A stretch of 64,000 bases of DNA from Acinetobacter brisouisimilis (GTDB taxonomy: Bacteria > Pseudomonadota > Gammaproteobacteria > Pseudomonadales > Moraxellaceae), in assembly GCF_000368265.1 (NCBI RefSeq), contig NZ_KB851219.1, positions 1,371,870-1,435,869 on the forward strand, given 5' to 3'. Shown here piece by piece: positions 9,553 through 19,828 of the stretch. Position 1 is the first letter of the stretch, and every line of letters begins with the position of its first letter. The translations under genes and the position numbers were made by a program. A model generated the notes under the pieces. It had not been told where the DNA came from, made no database searches, and was given only the letters and a program-made list of their open reading frames with translations.

Positions 9553-10569
9553 TTATGCCGAAATTGCTTCAATTAAACCTTTATCTTGCAACTGACCTTG
9601 CATTGCCAGTGCCAACACCGCCATACGCACGGCAATCCCGTTGGTCACCTGATGCAAAATCACCGACTGTGAACCATCGGCAATGCTTGATGCAATTTCA
9701 ACACCACGGTTCATTGGTCCTGGGTGCATCACGATGCAATCAGGTTTGGCTAACGCCAGACGTGTTTCATTCAGACCGTACATTTTGTGAAATTCAGATT
9801 GCGATGCCAATGCAGGCGAATCAATTCGTTCATTCTGAATACGTAAAGTAATAATCACATCACAGTCTTTGACGCCTTCATCCATATTGTTAAACAAACG
9901 AACTTCACTGCCGTATTCTTCAAAGCCAATTGGTAATAAGGTGTTTGGCCCAATCACACGAATATCTTTACAACCTAATGTCTGTAAAGCTGCAACATCG
10001 GAACGCGCTACACGTGAATGTTTAATATCACCAATAATCGCGACGCTTAATGCTTCAAACGGCTTTTTGGTTTCGCGGCGGATGGTCAACATATCCAGCA
10101 TCGCTTGTGTCGGATGCGCATGACGACCATCGCCTGCATTAATAATTGCTACATTTGGACAAACATCTTTGGCGATAAAATGTGCCGCACCTGAAGAAGA
10201 ATGACGCACCACAAAAATATCGGCAGCCATTGCTTCAAGGTTCCACAGCGTATCCCGCAGGGTCTCACCTTTTGAAGTACTTGAACGTGCAATATCGATA
10301 TTGAGCACGTTGGCAGAAAGGCGTTTTGCTGCCGCTTCAAACGTAGTACGAGTACGGGTCGAGTTCTCGAAGAAAAGATTCATTACCGTGCGCCCTTCAA
10401 GCAGTGGCGAGGTAATTAGTTGATTATTTTCATTGATAAAGGTCTGAGCTGTATCAAGAATTTTGGTGAGGGTCTGTTTGGAAAGACCTTCGATGGTCAA
10501 GAAATGCTTAAGATTGCCATGTTCATTGAGTTGAATCTGACTCGGAGTATGCAATGCAGCCAAATGCAT
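9553..10569 (-). CDS. pyrB: Aspartate carbamoyltransferase catalytic subunit
   Basis: A 338-residue enzyme catalysing carbamoyl phosphate plus aspartate to carbamoyl aspartate, the first committed step of pyrimidine synthesis. The carbamoyl-phosphate loop STRTRTTFE, the HPTQAMLD motif and the HPGPMNRG segment are present. The start at 10569 is set by AAGGAA six to seven bases upstream; the in-frame codon at 10587 has no ribosome site. No pyrI regulatory subunit follows; instead the inactive pyrC' does, as in Pseudomonas-type class A ATCase. I see no UMP-sensing leader peptide in the 240 bp upstream. Confidence 0.96.
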   Translation of the reverse strand: MHLAALHTPSQIQLNEHGNLKHFLTIEGLSKQTLTKILDTAQTFINENNQLITSPLLEGRTVMNLFFENSTRTRTTFEAAAKRLSANVLNIDIARSSTSKGETLRDTLWNLEAMAADIFVVRHSSSGAAHFIAKDVCPNVAIINAGDGRHAHPTQAMLDMLTIRRETKKPFEALSVAIIGDIKHSRVARSDVAALQTLGCKDIRVIGPNTLLPIGFEEYGSEVRLFNNMDEGVKDCDVIITLRIQNERIDSPALASQSEFHKMYGLNETRLALAKPDCIVMHPGPMNRGVEIASSIADGSQSVILHQVTNGIAVRMAVLALAMQGQLQDKGLIEAISA

Positions 10570-10812
10570 GAGAGATTCCTTGTACATTAAGTTAACGCAT
10601 TATACAGATAATTTTATTAATCTCGCAGTTGAAGTTTTCAACAATTGGGATTTTATCTACCAGAAAAAATGCGTCTGGAATAAATAAATCACGTCATATA
10701 GCCCATTTAAGCAGCGCATTTTAAAAAATCTGAGCTTGCATTTTAATCCACAAGTTTTCCTGTAAAAAATACGCTAAAATAGCCGTTTGCTTTGCTGCTT
10801 TTGGAAATTTAC

Positions 10813-13014
10813 ATGACTTCGACACCTCGTCTTTCTACATATTGGGTTACCTGTGCAGATGGACTTGAAACCTTACTCCAAGAAGAATTACAAGAGTTAG
10901 GGGTTCAGCACATTGAGCGTCTGGCTGGGCGCTTGATTTTCAAAGGCACATTGGAACACGCCTACCGTATTTGCATGTGGTCACGCTTGGCTTCACGTGT
11001 ACTCATGCCGATTCATACTTATGAACTTGAACACAGTCACGATGCGCGTGATGTTGCCGAAGAACTCTATGAAGGTGCCATCAGTTTTGACTGGTCACTG
11101 ATTTTTGCACCACAAAGTACCTTTGCCATTCGTTTGCATGCTGAACGTGAAATTAAGGTCAATACTCAGTTTGCCACGTTGCGCGCTAAAGATGGTGTTG
11201 TCGACAGCTTTATGGAAGCTGTTGGTCGCCGCCCAAGTATTGATACTAAACAACCTGAAATTACCCTTTATATTTTGGCAGGCAAAACTGAGCATACTTA
11301 CTGCCTTGATTTATCAGGTGACTCACTGCACAAACGTGGCTACCGTCGCTATATGACTGACGCGCCAATTAAAGAAAACCTGGCAGCAGCAATTTTAAAT
11401 AAAGCAAAATTAGCACAGCGTCGACCTGAAATTTTCCTTGACCCAATGTGTGGTTCAGGTACGTTTATTATTGAAGCACTGATGATTTTGACTGACCGTG
11501 CCCCTGGTTTAGTTCGCCGTTTTGGCTTCAATGGGTGGCATGGACACGATAATGAACTATGGATGGACATTAAAGCAGAAGCAGCTCAACGCCATGAAAC
11601 TGCACTGGAGCAACCTTTACCACAGTTCTATGCCTATGATGCCGACTGGGAAGCAGTAAAAGCCACACGTCAAAACATTATGGCAGCAGGTTTTGAAAAG
11701 CTACTCGATGCGATTCAAATTGAAGAACGTACCCTTGCAGACTGGCCAGAGTTTGACCACAGCAAATCAGCCATGATTGTCACAAACCCTCCATACGGAG
11801 AGCGTTTGGGTGAAAAAGCCTCTAACCGTGCTTTGTATCTAGGCTTATCAGCAAAATTACAGGAAAACTTCCCAAATCAATTCGCTGCCATTATTGCGTC
11901 TCAGATCGAACAAGCCGATGTATTGGCGCTAAATGAACCTGAAACGTTGCGTTTAATGAATGGTAAATTACCAATTTACATTCGTTTGGGACAAATTAAG
12001 CCGCAAGTACAGACTCAACCGTTCCTTGCAACATGGCAACCGCAGCAGTTTGAAGAAATTGAAGGTGCTCAAGACTTTGCCAATCGTTTGCAAAAAAATA
12101 TGCAAGCATTGAAAAAATGGGCAACCAGCGAAAATATCTATTGCTTACGTCTTTACGATGCAGACTTGCCTGATTTTAACGTGGCGATTGATGTTTACGG
12201 TGATCGCTTGCATGTTCAGGAATATGCTCCACCGAAACAAATTGATCCTGAAAAAGCCAAAAAACGCTTTAACCTTGCCCTTGCTGCAATTCGTGCAGTC
12301 ACAGGCTTAGGTCGTGACGCGATTTTCATTAAAACTCGCGCACGTCAGGAGGGTAAAACCCAGTACACCAAGCAAAGTACAGCTTCGAAACGCTTTATCG
12401 TGCAAGAAGGCAAAGCCAAAATTTTGGTCAACCTGACTGATTATCTGGATACAGGCTTGTTCCTTGACCACCGTCAAATGCGTTTACGTATTGCCCGAGA
12501 AGCCAAAGGCAAACACTTCTTGAATCTGTACAGTTATACATCAACAGCCAGCTTACATGCAGCACTTGGTGGTGCAGCCAGCACCACAAGTGTCGATTTG
12601 TCCAATACGTACATTAACTGGTCAAAAGAAAACTTTGTGCTCAATGGTTTAACTGTTGACCATGCAGATGAACAACATATGTTCTACACCAGCGACTGTT
12701 TCGAGTGGCTCAAAGAAGGTCATGAGCAATATGACCTGATTTTCATTGACCCGCCAACCTTCTCCAACTCGAAAAAGTTTTATGGCACATTTGATGTACA
12801 ACGTGACCATGTGTCTTTAATCAAACGCGCCATGAACCGCTTAAGCACGGAAGGAACTTTGTACTTCTCGAACAACTATCGTGGTTTTGAATTTGATGAA
12901 GAAATCGAAGCCATGTTTGTAGTAGAAGAAATTACGAAGGAAACTATTGGGTATGACTTTAAGCGCAATCAGAAAATTCACCGTGCTTGGAAAATTCAGC
13001 ATATTCCAACCTAA
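10813..13014 (+). CDS. rlmL: Bifunctional 23S rRNA methyltransferase RlmKL
   Basis: A 733-residue fusion that methylates 23S rRNA at G2445 (m2G, N-terminal RlmL half) and G2069 (m7G, C-terminal RlmK half). The N-terminal THUMP region leads to a first methyltransferase with FLDPMCGSGTF and the catalytic NPPYGERLG. The second domain shows LDHRQMRLRI, FLNLYSYTSTASLHA and IDPPTFSNSKKF. Length matches the E. coli fusion (about 700). I start at ATG 10813 (MTSTPRLSTYW); the upstream TTG frame is weaker. It stands as a single gene, divergent from pyrB and ended by a strong terminator. Confidence 0.95.
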   Translation: MTSTPRLSTYWVTCADGLETLLQEELQELGVQHIERLAGRLIFKGTLEHAYRICMWSRLASRVLMPIHTYELEHSHDARDVAEELYEGAISFDWSLIFAPQSTFAIRLHAEREIKVNTQFATLRAKDGVVDSFMEAVGRRPSIDTKQPEITLYILAGKTEHTYCLDLSGDSLHKRGYRRYMTDAPIKENLAAAILNKAKLAQRRPEIFLDPMCGSGTFIIEALMILTDRAPGLVRRFGFNGWHGHDNELWMDIKAEAAQRHETALEQPLPQFYAYDADWEAVKATRQNIMAAGFEKLLDAIQIEERTLADWPEFDHSKSAMIVTNPPYGERLGEKASNRALYLGLSAKLQENFPNQFAAIIASQIEQADVLALNEPETLRLMNGKLPIYIRLGQIKPQVQTQPFLATWQPQQFEEIEGAQDFANRLQKNMQALKKWATSENIYCLRLYDADLPDFNVAIDVYGDRLHVQEYAPPKQIDPEKAKKRFNLALAAIRAVTGLGRDAIFIKTRARQEGKTQYTKQSTASKRFIVQEGKAKILVNLTDYLDTGLFLDHRQMRLRIAREAKGKHFLNLYSYTSTASLHAALGGAASTTSVDLSNTYINWSKENFVLNGLTVDHADEQHMFYTSDCFEWLKEGHEQYDLIFIDPPTFSNSKKFYGTFDVQRDHVSLIKRAMNRLSTEGTLYFSNNYRGFEFDEEIEAMFVVEEITKETIGYDFKRNQKIHRAWKIQHIPT

Positions 13015-13040
13015 TTGAATGTGACTGCATCAAAAATAAA

Positions 13041-13069
13041 AATGCCAAGCAATCGCTTGGCATTTTTTT
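13041..13069. terminator. Terminator between rlmKL and the DUF945 gene
   Basis: AATGCCAAGC / GCTTGGCATT stem followed by seven Ts; A-rich on the other side, so it can act both ways. Confidence 0.88.
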
Positions 13070-13092
13070 ATTTATATTTAGATGCGTTTCAG

Positions 13093-14391
13093 TTAAGGGT
13101 AACTGAACTGGCCATTTTCATATTTCACAGCAAAATCAATTTTGTCGCCATTCATCTTGCCATGCCCCATTTGTACAATTTGCGGTAAAGCACGATCATA
13201 ATCTTGATCTGACACTCCTGAAGGCATTTTCCCTGACAAGTTCATCATATTGCGTAAGAACTGTTTATCCATACTGGCATTGGCTTGGAACTGCGCAGAC
13301 ATTGGTGCTTTGGTACGAAACTCTTGCATATCTGCATACTGGTTGGCTACCAGTTTACCTTGTAAATCTGCAGTGAGTTTTGACTGACCCAACTCAATTT
13401 GGTTACCTTTAGACTCATAACTAAAACCATGCGCAGCAATTTTGAGCATCTGCTGATTTAACTGTTGCTGTTGAACTTGGCGTGCTTCAAAACTACAAGC
13501 TTTATTGTTGCTATTGGCTAACTGAATAAATTCCTGTAATGCATGCGTATCAAGCCCTATTAGGTTAAAATTCAGTTTGATATTCTTCAGTTTTTTATCA
13601 TCTATTTGCATCTGATCAATTGACCAATTCGCTTTAACTGAGGTTTCTTTTTCTTGAACATCTGCCTCTGTGGTCAATTGCAATTTGTCCAATTCGACAT
13701 TCTTTTTAAGTCGTGAGGTCTGATCCAATAAAATCATTTTCTGGATGGAAAATTCAGTTTTTCCAGAATTCAACTCCTGCCCCAGAAAACCTTGATCCGC
13801 CTTAAATTGCATACTTTGCAAACTCATATAATTATTGCCATTTCGCATAGTAAAGCCAGGCATTTTTAAATCAGCTTGCGTTACACGATATTTTCCATCT
13901 TCTTTTTTGAGCTTCAATGTTCCATTGATACCATTCCAAACAATCTGGAAATCATCTTTTTGCTGATCAACTGATGGACTCGTCACTTTCACATTGACTG
14001 TACCAAACCAATTCAGTTGAGAATCTAACTTCATAAAAGATTGATTTTTAAGTAACCACTGATATGTCGCAGCATCTTTTCCTTTTAAGTCAAAGTTGAC
14101 ATCCGACTGGATATGATAGCCATTCCAAGAGCGCTTAATATGGTCCACGCCTTTGATCACGACAAAGTCTTGAGGCTTACATGGGTCTGGAACAATTTTA
14201 TAAGACCAGTTCGCATCACCTGACCATAACCCCATTTTTACTTGGGAATCCTGCTTTTGAATAAGCGGATGCTCTACAGCCTGTTTCTGGTTATAGTAGT
14301 CATTTAAACGATGATCCGCATAAAAATTCGCACCAACAACACTACTCGCAAAAATACCGCCGACAGCGACAGCAATAATTTTCTTTTGCAT
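13093..14391 (-). CDS. DUF945 (YdgA-type) exported or membrane-anchored protein
   Basis: A 432-residue protein with an N-terminal hydrophobic segment (residues 3-24, IIAVAVGGIFASSVVGANFYAD) that can be an uncleaved anchor or a signal peptide. The rest is polar and beta-rich, with repeated short strands. The N-terminal YYNQKQAVEHPL region and overall length recall the DUF945/YdgA family, whose role is not established. It is a single gene facing rlmKL across a shared terminator and about 195 bp downstream of clpB. The family call is by recognition, not by a search. Confidence 0.65.
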   Translation of the reverse strand: MQKKIIAVAVGGIFASSVVGANFYADHRLNDYYNQKQAVEHPLIQKQDSQVKMGLWSGDANWSYKIVPDPCKPQDFVVIKGVDHIKRSWNGYHIQSDVNFDLKGKDAATYQWLLKNQSFMKLDSQLNWFGTVNVKVTSPSVDQQKDDFQIVWNGINGTLKLKKEDGKYRVTQADLKMPGFTMRNGNNYMSLQSMQFKADQGFLGQELNSGKTEFSIQKMILLDQTSRLKKNVELDKLQLTTEADVQEKETSVKANWSIDQMQIDDKKLKNIKLNFNLIGLDTHALQEFIQLANSNNKACSFEARQVQQQQLNQQMLKIAAHGFSYESKGNQIELGQSKLTADLQGKLVANQYADMQEFRTKAPMSAQFQANASMDKQFLRNMMNLSGKMPSGVSDQDYDRALPQIVQMGHGKMNGDKIDFAVKYENGQFSYP

Positions 14392-14520
14392 AAAATAATT
14401 TCTCTAAAATAAGTTTAAGTTTTATTTGATTATGTTTGTTTGCACAGCATACGATATTTTTAAAAAAATACAATTTTTATCATTAAAATACTTATTTCAT
14501 TCATGTTTTATTAAAGAGCC

Positions 14521-14555
14521 ATAAAAAACCTCATACCCAAGTTTTGAGTATGAGG
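14521..14555 (-). terminator. Intrinsic terminator of clpB
   Basis: On the minus strand CCTCATACTCAAAA pairs with a near-complementary TTGGGTATGAGG, followed by a run of six Ts. Confidence 0.85.
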
Positions 14556-14586
14556 CGATTTTATATCAGATCAATAGATGTAAGTC

Positions 14587-17166
14587 TTAACTGAGTTTCA
14601 TTTTACTAAACTGTAATTGCCCATTTTCAGCACTAATCACAATGTTATCGCCTGGCACAAATTCTCCAGATAGAATTTTTTGTGCCAGACTATTTTCAAC
14701 CTGTTGCTGAATCGCGCGTTTCAAAGGACGAGCACCATAAATTGGGTCAAAACCAGCATCAATCAATGAATCAAAGGCACTGTCTTCAACAGTCAAACTC
14801 ATGTCTTTCTCTGTCAAGCGGCTACGCAAACGACTCAACTGAATATCGGCAATACCACGAATTTGCACTTTTTTGAGTGAATGGAAAATCACCAGTTCAT
14901 CAATACGGTTGATAAACTCTGGGCGGAAGTGCTGACTTACTGCATTCATCACCACAGTGCGAATTTCATCATCTTGAGCATGCTCACCAAGTTCACGAAC
15001 ATCTTGTGAACCCAAGTTAGACGTCATGACAATTACGGTGTTTTTAAAATCAACCACTCGACCTTGTGAATCAGTTAAACGCCCATCATCCAAGACCTGC
15101 AACAGAATATTAAAGACATCAGGATGAGCTTTTTCAACTTCATCAAACAGAACCACACTATAAGGTTTGCGGCGAACTGCTTCGGTTAATACACCACCTT
15201 CTTCATAACCAACATAACCTGGAGGTGCACCGACCAAACGGCTCACCGAATGTTTCTCCATGAATTCACTCATATCGATTCGAATCATGGCATCATCACT
15301 ATCAAACAGGAAATTGGCCAAAGCTTTGGTCAACTCGGTTTTACCCACACCTGTTGGCCCCAAAAATAGGAACGAACCACTTGGGCGATTTGGGTCAGAC
15401 AAGCCAGCACGAGAACGACGTACAGCATTCGACACAGCAACAACGGCTTCATCTTGACCTACTACACGGTTATGTAAAAACTCTTCCATATGAAGCAATT
15501 TTTCACGTTCCCCTTGCAGCATTTTAGAAACAGGAATCCCTGTTGCAGCACTCACAACTTCTGCAATTTCATTGTCAGTGACTTTGTTACGCAATAGTTT
15601 TGGTTCTTCAGATTCCTCAACCACTTCATCCTGTGCCAGCTGTTTTTGCAACTCTGGGATCACACCATATTGTAAACGGCTAGCTTCAGCTAGATCACCA
15701 TCACGAATGGCTTTTTCCAAAGCAACACGAGCTTTATCTAACTCAACCTGTGCTTTTTTATCGCCCTCTGCCAAAGTTTTTTCAGCTTTCCAGACTTCTT
15801 CCAGATCATTGTATTCTTGCTGAACTTCAACAATCTGTTTCTCTAAATGCGCAACTTCGGCTTTACTGCCCACATCTTGATCTTTTTTCACGGCTTCAAG
15901 CTGCATTTTCAACTGAATCAGGCGACGTTCCAGTTTATCTAATGCTTCAGGCTTCGAATCGAGTTCCATTTTTATGCGAGATGCCGCTTCATCAATCAAA
16001 TCAATGGCTTTATCTGGCAACATGCGATCTGTAATATAACGATGTGACATTTTCGCTGCCGCAATAATGGCTGAATCGAGAATTTTCACACCATGATGCA
16101 CTTCATAACGCTCTTTCAAACCACGTAAAATAGCGATCGTATCTTCCACACTTGGCTCATCGACCAAAACTTTTTGGAAGCGACGCTCTAAAGCAGCATC
16201 TTTTTCAATATATTGGCGGTATTCATCAAGGGTGGTTGCACCGACACAGCGTAACTCACCACGGGCCAATGCAGGTTTAAGCATGTTACCCGCATCCATC
16301 GCACCATCAGTTTTACCCGCACCGACCAAGGTATGTAATTCATCAATAAACAAGATGACCCGACCTTCTTGTTTTGCCAAATCATTCAGAACAGCTTTGA
16401 GGCGCTCCTCAAATTCGCCACGATATTTGGCGCCTGCAAGTAATGAACCTAAATCCAGAGATAGAACTCTTTTATCTTTAAGGCTTTCAGGAACTTCACC
16501 ATTAATAATTCGCTGTGCCAAACCTTCAACAATCGCGGTTTTACCTACACCGGGTTCACCAATCAGCACTGGGTTATTTTTAGTACGGCGTGACAAAACC
16601 TGAATAGTACGACGGATTTCATCATCACGCCCAATGACAGGGTCTAGCTTGCCTGATGCAGCACGCTCTGTCAGGTCAATGGTATATTTATTTAAAGAGT
16701 CACGCTGATCTTCGTGAGTATTGCTCATGACTTTTTCGTTGCCTCGAATTGATTCGATTACTTTGCGTAACCCTTCAACGGTTACACCCGTATTATTTAG
16801 TATGTTTTTTGTTGCGCCAACTTCTGCTAACGCCAACAACACCCAATCTGTTGATAAAAACTCATCCCCTGCTTTTTGTGCATAGCGATCTGCCAAATTC
16901 AGCATTTTGACCGCATCGGGATTCAGATTAATCTCTCCTGTTGGGTTGGCTAAAGTCGCCGCATCATTTAATGCTTGATCTAGCTTTTGTTTTAATTCTG
17001 GTATTCGTGCTCCTGCCTGTTGCAACAAGCTAAGATTTGAAGCTTCTTTTAAGAGTGCCGCCAGAATATGAATGTTATCGATTGCAGTGTGATCTTTTCC
17101 CATTGCTAAAGACTGTGCATCGGATAAAGTCTGTTGCAATCGATTGGTGAATTTTTCAAATTGCAT
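14587..17166 (-). CDS. clpB: ATP-dependent disaggregase ClpB
   Basis: An 859-residue hexameric AAA+ chaperone that extracts proteins from aggregates together with DnaK. The N-domain (1-145), first AAA ring with [15 protein letters not shown], coiled-coil middle domain (about 400-525) and second AAA ring with [15 protein letters not shown] are all present. The ClpP-docking loop of ClpA/ClpX is absent, as expected for ClpB. Length matches the E. coli protein (857). A heat-shock-type promoter at 17205-17232 precedes it and an intrinsic terminator follows, so it is probably a monocistronic RpoH gene. Confidence 0.98.
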   Translation of the reverse strand: MQFEKFTNRLQQTLSDAQSLAMGKDHTAIDNIHILAALLKEASNLSLLQQAGARIPELKQKLDQALNDAATLANPTGEINLNPDAVKMLNLADRYAQKAGDEFLSTDWVLLALAEVGATKNILNNTGVTVEGLRKVIESIRGNEKVMSNTHEDQRDSLNKYTIDLTERAASGKLDPVIGRDDEIRRTIQVLSRRTKNNPVLIGEPGVGKTAIVEGLAQRIINGEVPESLKDKRVLSLDLGSLLAGAKYRGEFEERLKAVLNDLAKQEGRVILFIDELHTLVGAGKTDGAMDAGNMLKPALARGELRCVGATTLDEYRQYIEKDAALERRFQKVLVDEPSVEDTIAILRGLKERYEVHHGVKILDSAIIAAAKMSHRYITDRMLPDKAIDLIDEAASRIKMELDSKPEALDKLERRLIQLKMQLEAVKKDQDVGSKAEVAHLEKQIVEVQQEYNDLEEVWKAEKTLAEGDKKAQVELDKARVALEKAIRDGDLAEASRLQYGVIPELQKQLAQDEVVEESEEPKLLRNKVTDNEIAEVVSAATGIPVSKMLQGEREKLLHMEEFLHNRVVGQDEAVVAVSNAVRRSRAGLSDPNRPSGSFLFLGPTGVGKTELTKALANFLFDSDDAMIRIDMSEFMEKHSVSRLVGAPPGYVGYEEGGVLTEAVRRKPYSVVLFDEVEKAHPDVFNILLQVLDDGRLTDSQGRVVDFKNTVIVMTSNLGSQDVRELGEHAQDDEIRTVVMNAVSQHFRPEFINRIDELVIFHSLKKVQIRGIADIQLSRLRSRLTEKDMSLTVEDSAFDSLIDAGFDPIYGARPLKRAIQQQVENSLAQKILSGEFVPGDNIVISAENGQLQFSKMKLS

Positions 17167-17204
17167 TATTGTTATACCTCATCATCAATTTGCTACTTAA
17201 CTAA

Positions 17205-17232
17205 TACATGGGAACACTTATTCAAATTTCAA
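17205..17232 (-). promoter_or_regulatory. Putative sigma-32 (RpoH) promoter of clpB
   Basis: On the minus strand TTGAAA (17227-17232) is followed after 14 bases by CCCATGTA (17205-17212). This matches the RpoH pattern CTTGAAA / CCCATnT with correct spacing, about 40 bases before the clpB ATG. Confidence 0.65.
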
Positions 17233-17354
17233 ATATTTTTCTATGATTTTTCAAATATTTATAAAAAAATCATTATATATAATTCAGTAATAATATGTGG
17301 CTCATTTTAATTTTTTTCAAGTCAAAAAATTAAAATTTCTGCACAAAAACAAAA

Positions 17355-17382
17355 AAGCCAGTTCATATAAACTGGCTTTTCT
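17355..17382. terminator. Terminator of the OsmC-family gene
   Basis: AAGCCAGTT / AACTGGCTT stem with an A-run on the left, which gives a U-run for the minus-strand transcript. Confidence 0.85.
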
Positions 17383-17396
17383 TTACACGGCATATT

Positions 17397-17819
17397 TTAT
17401 ACTACTTCGACAATTTCAAAGTCATGGGTAATTTCTACACCACCACTTGAAAGCATCTTACTTGCAGAACAGTATTTTTCTGCTGACAATTCAACCGCTT
17501 TTGCAACCTGCTTTTCTTTCAACGCCTTACCTGAGACGATAAAATGTAAATGAATTTTGGTAAAGACTGCAGGAACTTCGTCAGCGCGCTCTGCCTGTAA
17601 CTGACATTCAACGTTACTAATTTCCTGACGAGCTTTTTTTAAAATGGTTACAATATCAAACGATGCGCAGCCACCGAGTCCCATCAGAATCAATTCCATA
17701 GGACGTGGACCACGGTTTTCACCGCCATATGCAGGTGATCCATCCATTACCACACTATGACCACTCTCAGACTTTGCTTCAAATGCAACATTCTCGAGCC
17801 ATTGAACCGTTGATCGCAT
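17397..17819 (-). CDS. OsmC/YhfA-family protein
   Basis: A 140-residue OsmC-fold protein. The family cysteines appear as GGCASFD (near residue 51) and KYCSASKML (near residue 116). Proteins of this group are thiol-dependent peroxidase-like enzymes; the YhfA branch has no settled substrate. It is divergent from crp, as yhfA is in E. coli and as an OsmC gene is beside vfr in Pseudomonas. The conserved pairing suggests shared control from the intergenic region. The RGPRPMELILMGLGGC segment is typical of the YhfA branch rather than of Ohr. Confidence 0.88.
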   Translation of the reverse strand: MRSTVQWLENVAFEAKSESGHSVVMDGSPAYGGENRGPRPMELILMGLGGCASFDIVTILKKARQEISNVECQLQAERADEVPAVFTKIHLHFIVSGKALKEKQVAKAVELSAEKYCSASKMLSSGGVEITHDFEIVEVV

Positions 17820-17849
17820 TGCAACTACCTAAAAAAAAATATAGATTAC

Positions 17850-17871
17850 TGTGTGCTAATACACTAACACA
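17850..17871. promoter_or_regulatory. CRP/Vfr-like palindrome between osmC and crp
   Basis: GTGT-N6-ACAC inverted repeat (17851-17864) with a further ACACA to the right, in the divergent intergenic region. It resembles TGTGA-N6-TCACA but lacks the G and C of the core half-sites. It is a candidate autoregulatory site only. Confidence 0.3.
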
Positions 17872-17957
17872 ATTTATTTAGAGAAGGAATTTAACCGTAG
17901 ATATTAACAGAAACCAAAAGCTATCTTTTTACTTCTTATTTTGTGGAACAAGAAAAC

Positions 17958-18653
17958 ATGTCGGCTAATCTCTTTCCATTCGCGAACGATGCATTATCTC
18001 CTAACCATTTACCAGAATCGGTCAAGGCTTTATTAAAACGCGCCTATATTAATCGGTATCCTAAGCGCACGAGCATCATCGAAGTGGGTAGCGAATCAAA
18101 ATCTCTATATTTAATACTAAAAGGTTCTGTTTCTATTTTACTCAAAGAAGATGATGACCGCGAAATTGTCGTAGCTTATTTAAACGCAGGCGATTTTTTT
18201 GGTGAAATGGGGTTATTTGAAGCTGAACCGCTACGTACAGCTGAAGTACGTACTCGCGAAGTCTGTGAAATTGCAGAAATCTCTTATGAGAACTTTATTG
18301 AGCTGAGCAAGCAATATCCTGACTTAAACTACACCATTTTTGCTCAGTTAGCACGCCGCCTCAAAAATACCACCCGCAAAATGACCGACCTCGCATTTAT
18401 TGATGTGACAGGGCGTATTGCACGCTGTTTAATCGAACTGGCCCATCAGCCAGAAGCGATGCTATTACCCAATGGTCGCCAGATTCGCATTACCCGTCAG
18501 GAAATTGGGCGTATTGTAGGTTGCTCACGTGAAATGGTTGGACGCGTCCTTAAATCGCTTGAAGATCAAGGGATGATTGAAACTGAAGGCAAGGCGATCC
18601 TCATTTACGATAGTGCACTAGAAAACTCTGAAGATTCCAACCATTCTGTATAA
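17958..18653 (+). CDS. crp: cAMP receptor protein family regulator (CRP/Vfr)
   Basis: A 231-residue regulator with an N-terminal cyclic-nucleotide fold and a C-terminal helix-turn-helix. The phosphate cassette reads GEMGLFEAEPLRTAEVR; E. coli CRP has Arg-Ser where this has Arg-Thr. In the long helix the E. coli Thr127-Ser128 pair appears as Thr-Thr (KNTTRKM). The recognition helix GRIVGCSREMVGRVLKSLE is essentially that of CRP, so TGTGA-type sites are expected. I start at ATG 17958; an in-frame GTG 15 bases upstream is possible. It probably works with cAMP as a global regulator, like Vfr in twitching bacteria. Confidence 0.92.
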   Translation: MSANLFPFANDALSPNHLPESVKALLKRAYINRYPKRTSIIEVGSESKSLYLILKGSVSILLKEDDDREIVVAYLNAGDFFGEMGLFEAEPLRTAEVRTREVCEIAEISYENFIELSKQYPDLNYTIFAQLARRLKNTTRKMTDLAFIDVTGRIARCLIELAHQPEAMLLPNGRQIRITRQEIGRIVGCSREMVGRVLKSLEDQGMIETEGKAILIYDSALENSEDSNHSV

Positions 18654-18667
18654 AGAATTGATCGGTC

Positions 18668-18694
18668 AAAGCAAATCTTCGGATTTGCTTTTTT
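18668..18694 (+). terminator. Terminator of crp
   Basis: AAGCAAATC-TTCG-GATTTGCTT hairpin with a stable tetraloop, followed by Ts. Confidence 0.88.
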
Positions 18695-18728
18695 ATTGAG
18701 CCAAATAATCACAACTAGAGGTGCTTTC

Positions 18729-19781
18729 ATGAAATTCAATCCGCTTGCACATACAGGTATTCAACTGCCTGAAATTTGTTTAGGTACAATGACCTTTGGT
18801 GAACAAAATACACAAGCAGAAGCTTTTGACCAGCTTAACTATGCACTGGATCAGGGTTTGTATTTTTGGGACACCGCAGAAATGTACCCAGTACCGCCCA
18901 AAGCAGAAACACAAGGTGCAACTGAGCGAATTATTGGCAACTGGATTCAACAACATGGGCAGCGTGATCGGTTATTTCTTGCATCCAAAATTGCTGGGCC
19001 TAGTTTTGGAGGCAGTGCTATTCGCCAAGGCCTAACTCGCTTTAATCATCAACATATTCAACAGGCACTAGATGGCTCTCTGCAACGCCTGCAAACCGAT
19101 TATATTGATTTATATCAACTACACTGGCCAGAACGCCATACCAATTTCTTTGGACACTTGGGCTTTGGCAATCAGCTTGCAGCCAAACATGAACACGATC
19201 TCACTGCCTTGGAAGAAACCCTAGATGCATTGCATCAGGAAATTCAAAAAGGTCGAATTCGTTTTATTGGCCTATCCAATGAAACACCTTGGGGAACCAT
19301 GAAGTTTTTGCATCTGGCTGAAAAAATGAACCTGAGCAAATTTGTAACGGTGCAAAACCCATATAGCTTGTTGAACCGCAGTTATGAAGTCGGTATGTCT
19401 GAAATTGCCAAATATGAAGGTGTCGGTTTACTGGCGTATTCCCCTCTCGCGTTTGGCATGTTGACAGGTAAGTACCGTCATGGCGCAAAACCTGCCAATG
19501 GGCGAATTACCTTATTTTCACGGTTTAGTCGTTACACCAACCCTGAATGTGAATGGGCAACTGAACAGTATGCACAGCTTGCTGAAAAACATGGTTTAAC
19601 CCTAACTCAACTTGCGCTTGCATTTATTAAACAGCAGTTTTTTGTCACCAGCACCATTATTGGTGCAACTTCAATGGCACAGCTCAAAGAAGATATTGCT
19701 GCCTTTGATATTGAATTGAATGAAGAAATCTTACAAGAAATTGAAGCTATACATAAACAGCAACCCAATCCAGCTCCATAA
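18729..19781 (+). CDS. tas: Aldo/keto reductase, Tas type
   Basis: A 350-residue NADPH-dependent aldo/keto reductase that aligns by eye along its whole length with E. coli Tas. The shared stretches GTMTFGEQN, AEMYPVPPKAETQG, QTDYIDLYQLHWPER, GLSNETPWG and TVQNPYSLLNRS are visible. The catalytic Asp, Tyr (EMYP) and His (LHWP) are intact. In E. coli tas can relieve tyrosine auxotrophy of starving cells, but the natural substrate is unclear. ATG 18729 has an AGAGG site upstream. It lies just after the crp terminator and has its own terminator, so it is a single transcription unit. Confidence 0.9.
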   Translation: MKFNPLAHTGIQLPEICLGTMTFGEQNTQAEAFDQLNYALDQGLYFWDTAEMYPVPPKAETQGATERIIGNWIQQHGQRDRLFLASKIAGPSFGGSAIRQGLTRFNHQHIQQALDGSLQRLQTDYIDLYQLHWPERHTNFFGHLGFGNQLAAKHEHDLTALEETLDALHQEIQKGRIRFIGLSNETPWGTMKFLHLAEKMNLSKFVTVQNPYSLLNRSYEVGMSEIAKYEGVGLLAYSPLAFGMLTGKYRHGAKPANGRITLFSRFSRYTNPECEWATEQYAQLAEKHGLTLTQLALAFIKQQFFVTSTIIGATSMAQLKEDIAAFDIELNEEILQEIEAIHKQQPNPAP

Positions 19782-19783
19782 AC

Positions 19784-19811
19784 AAAAAAGGATGCAACAG
19801 CATCCTTTTTT
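19784..19811. terminator. Terminator between tas and the M48 gene
   Basis: AAAAAAGGATGC / GCATCCTTTTTT stem; symmetrical A- and T-runs make it bidirectional for two convergent genes. Confidence 0.88.
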
Positions 19812-19828
19812 AATGTCATGACTGAGGT

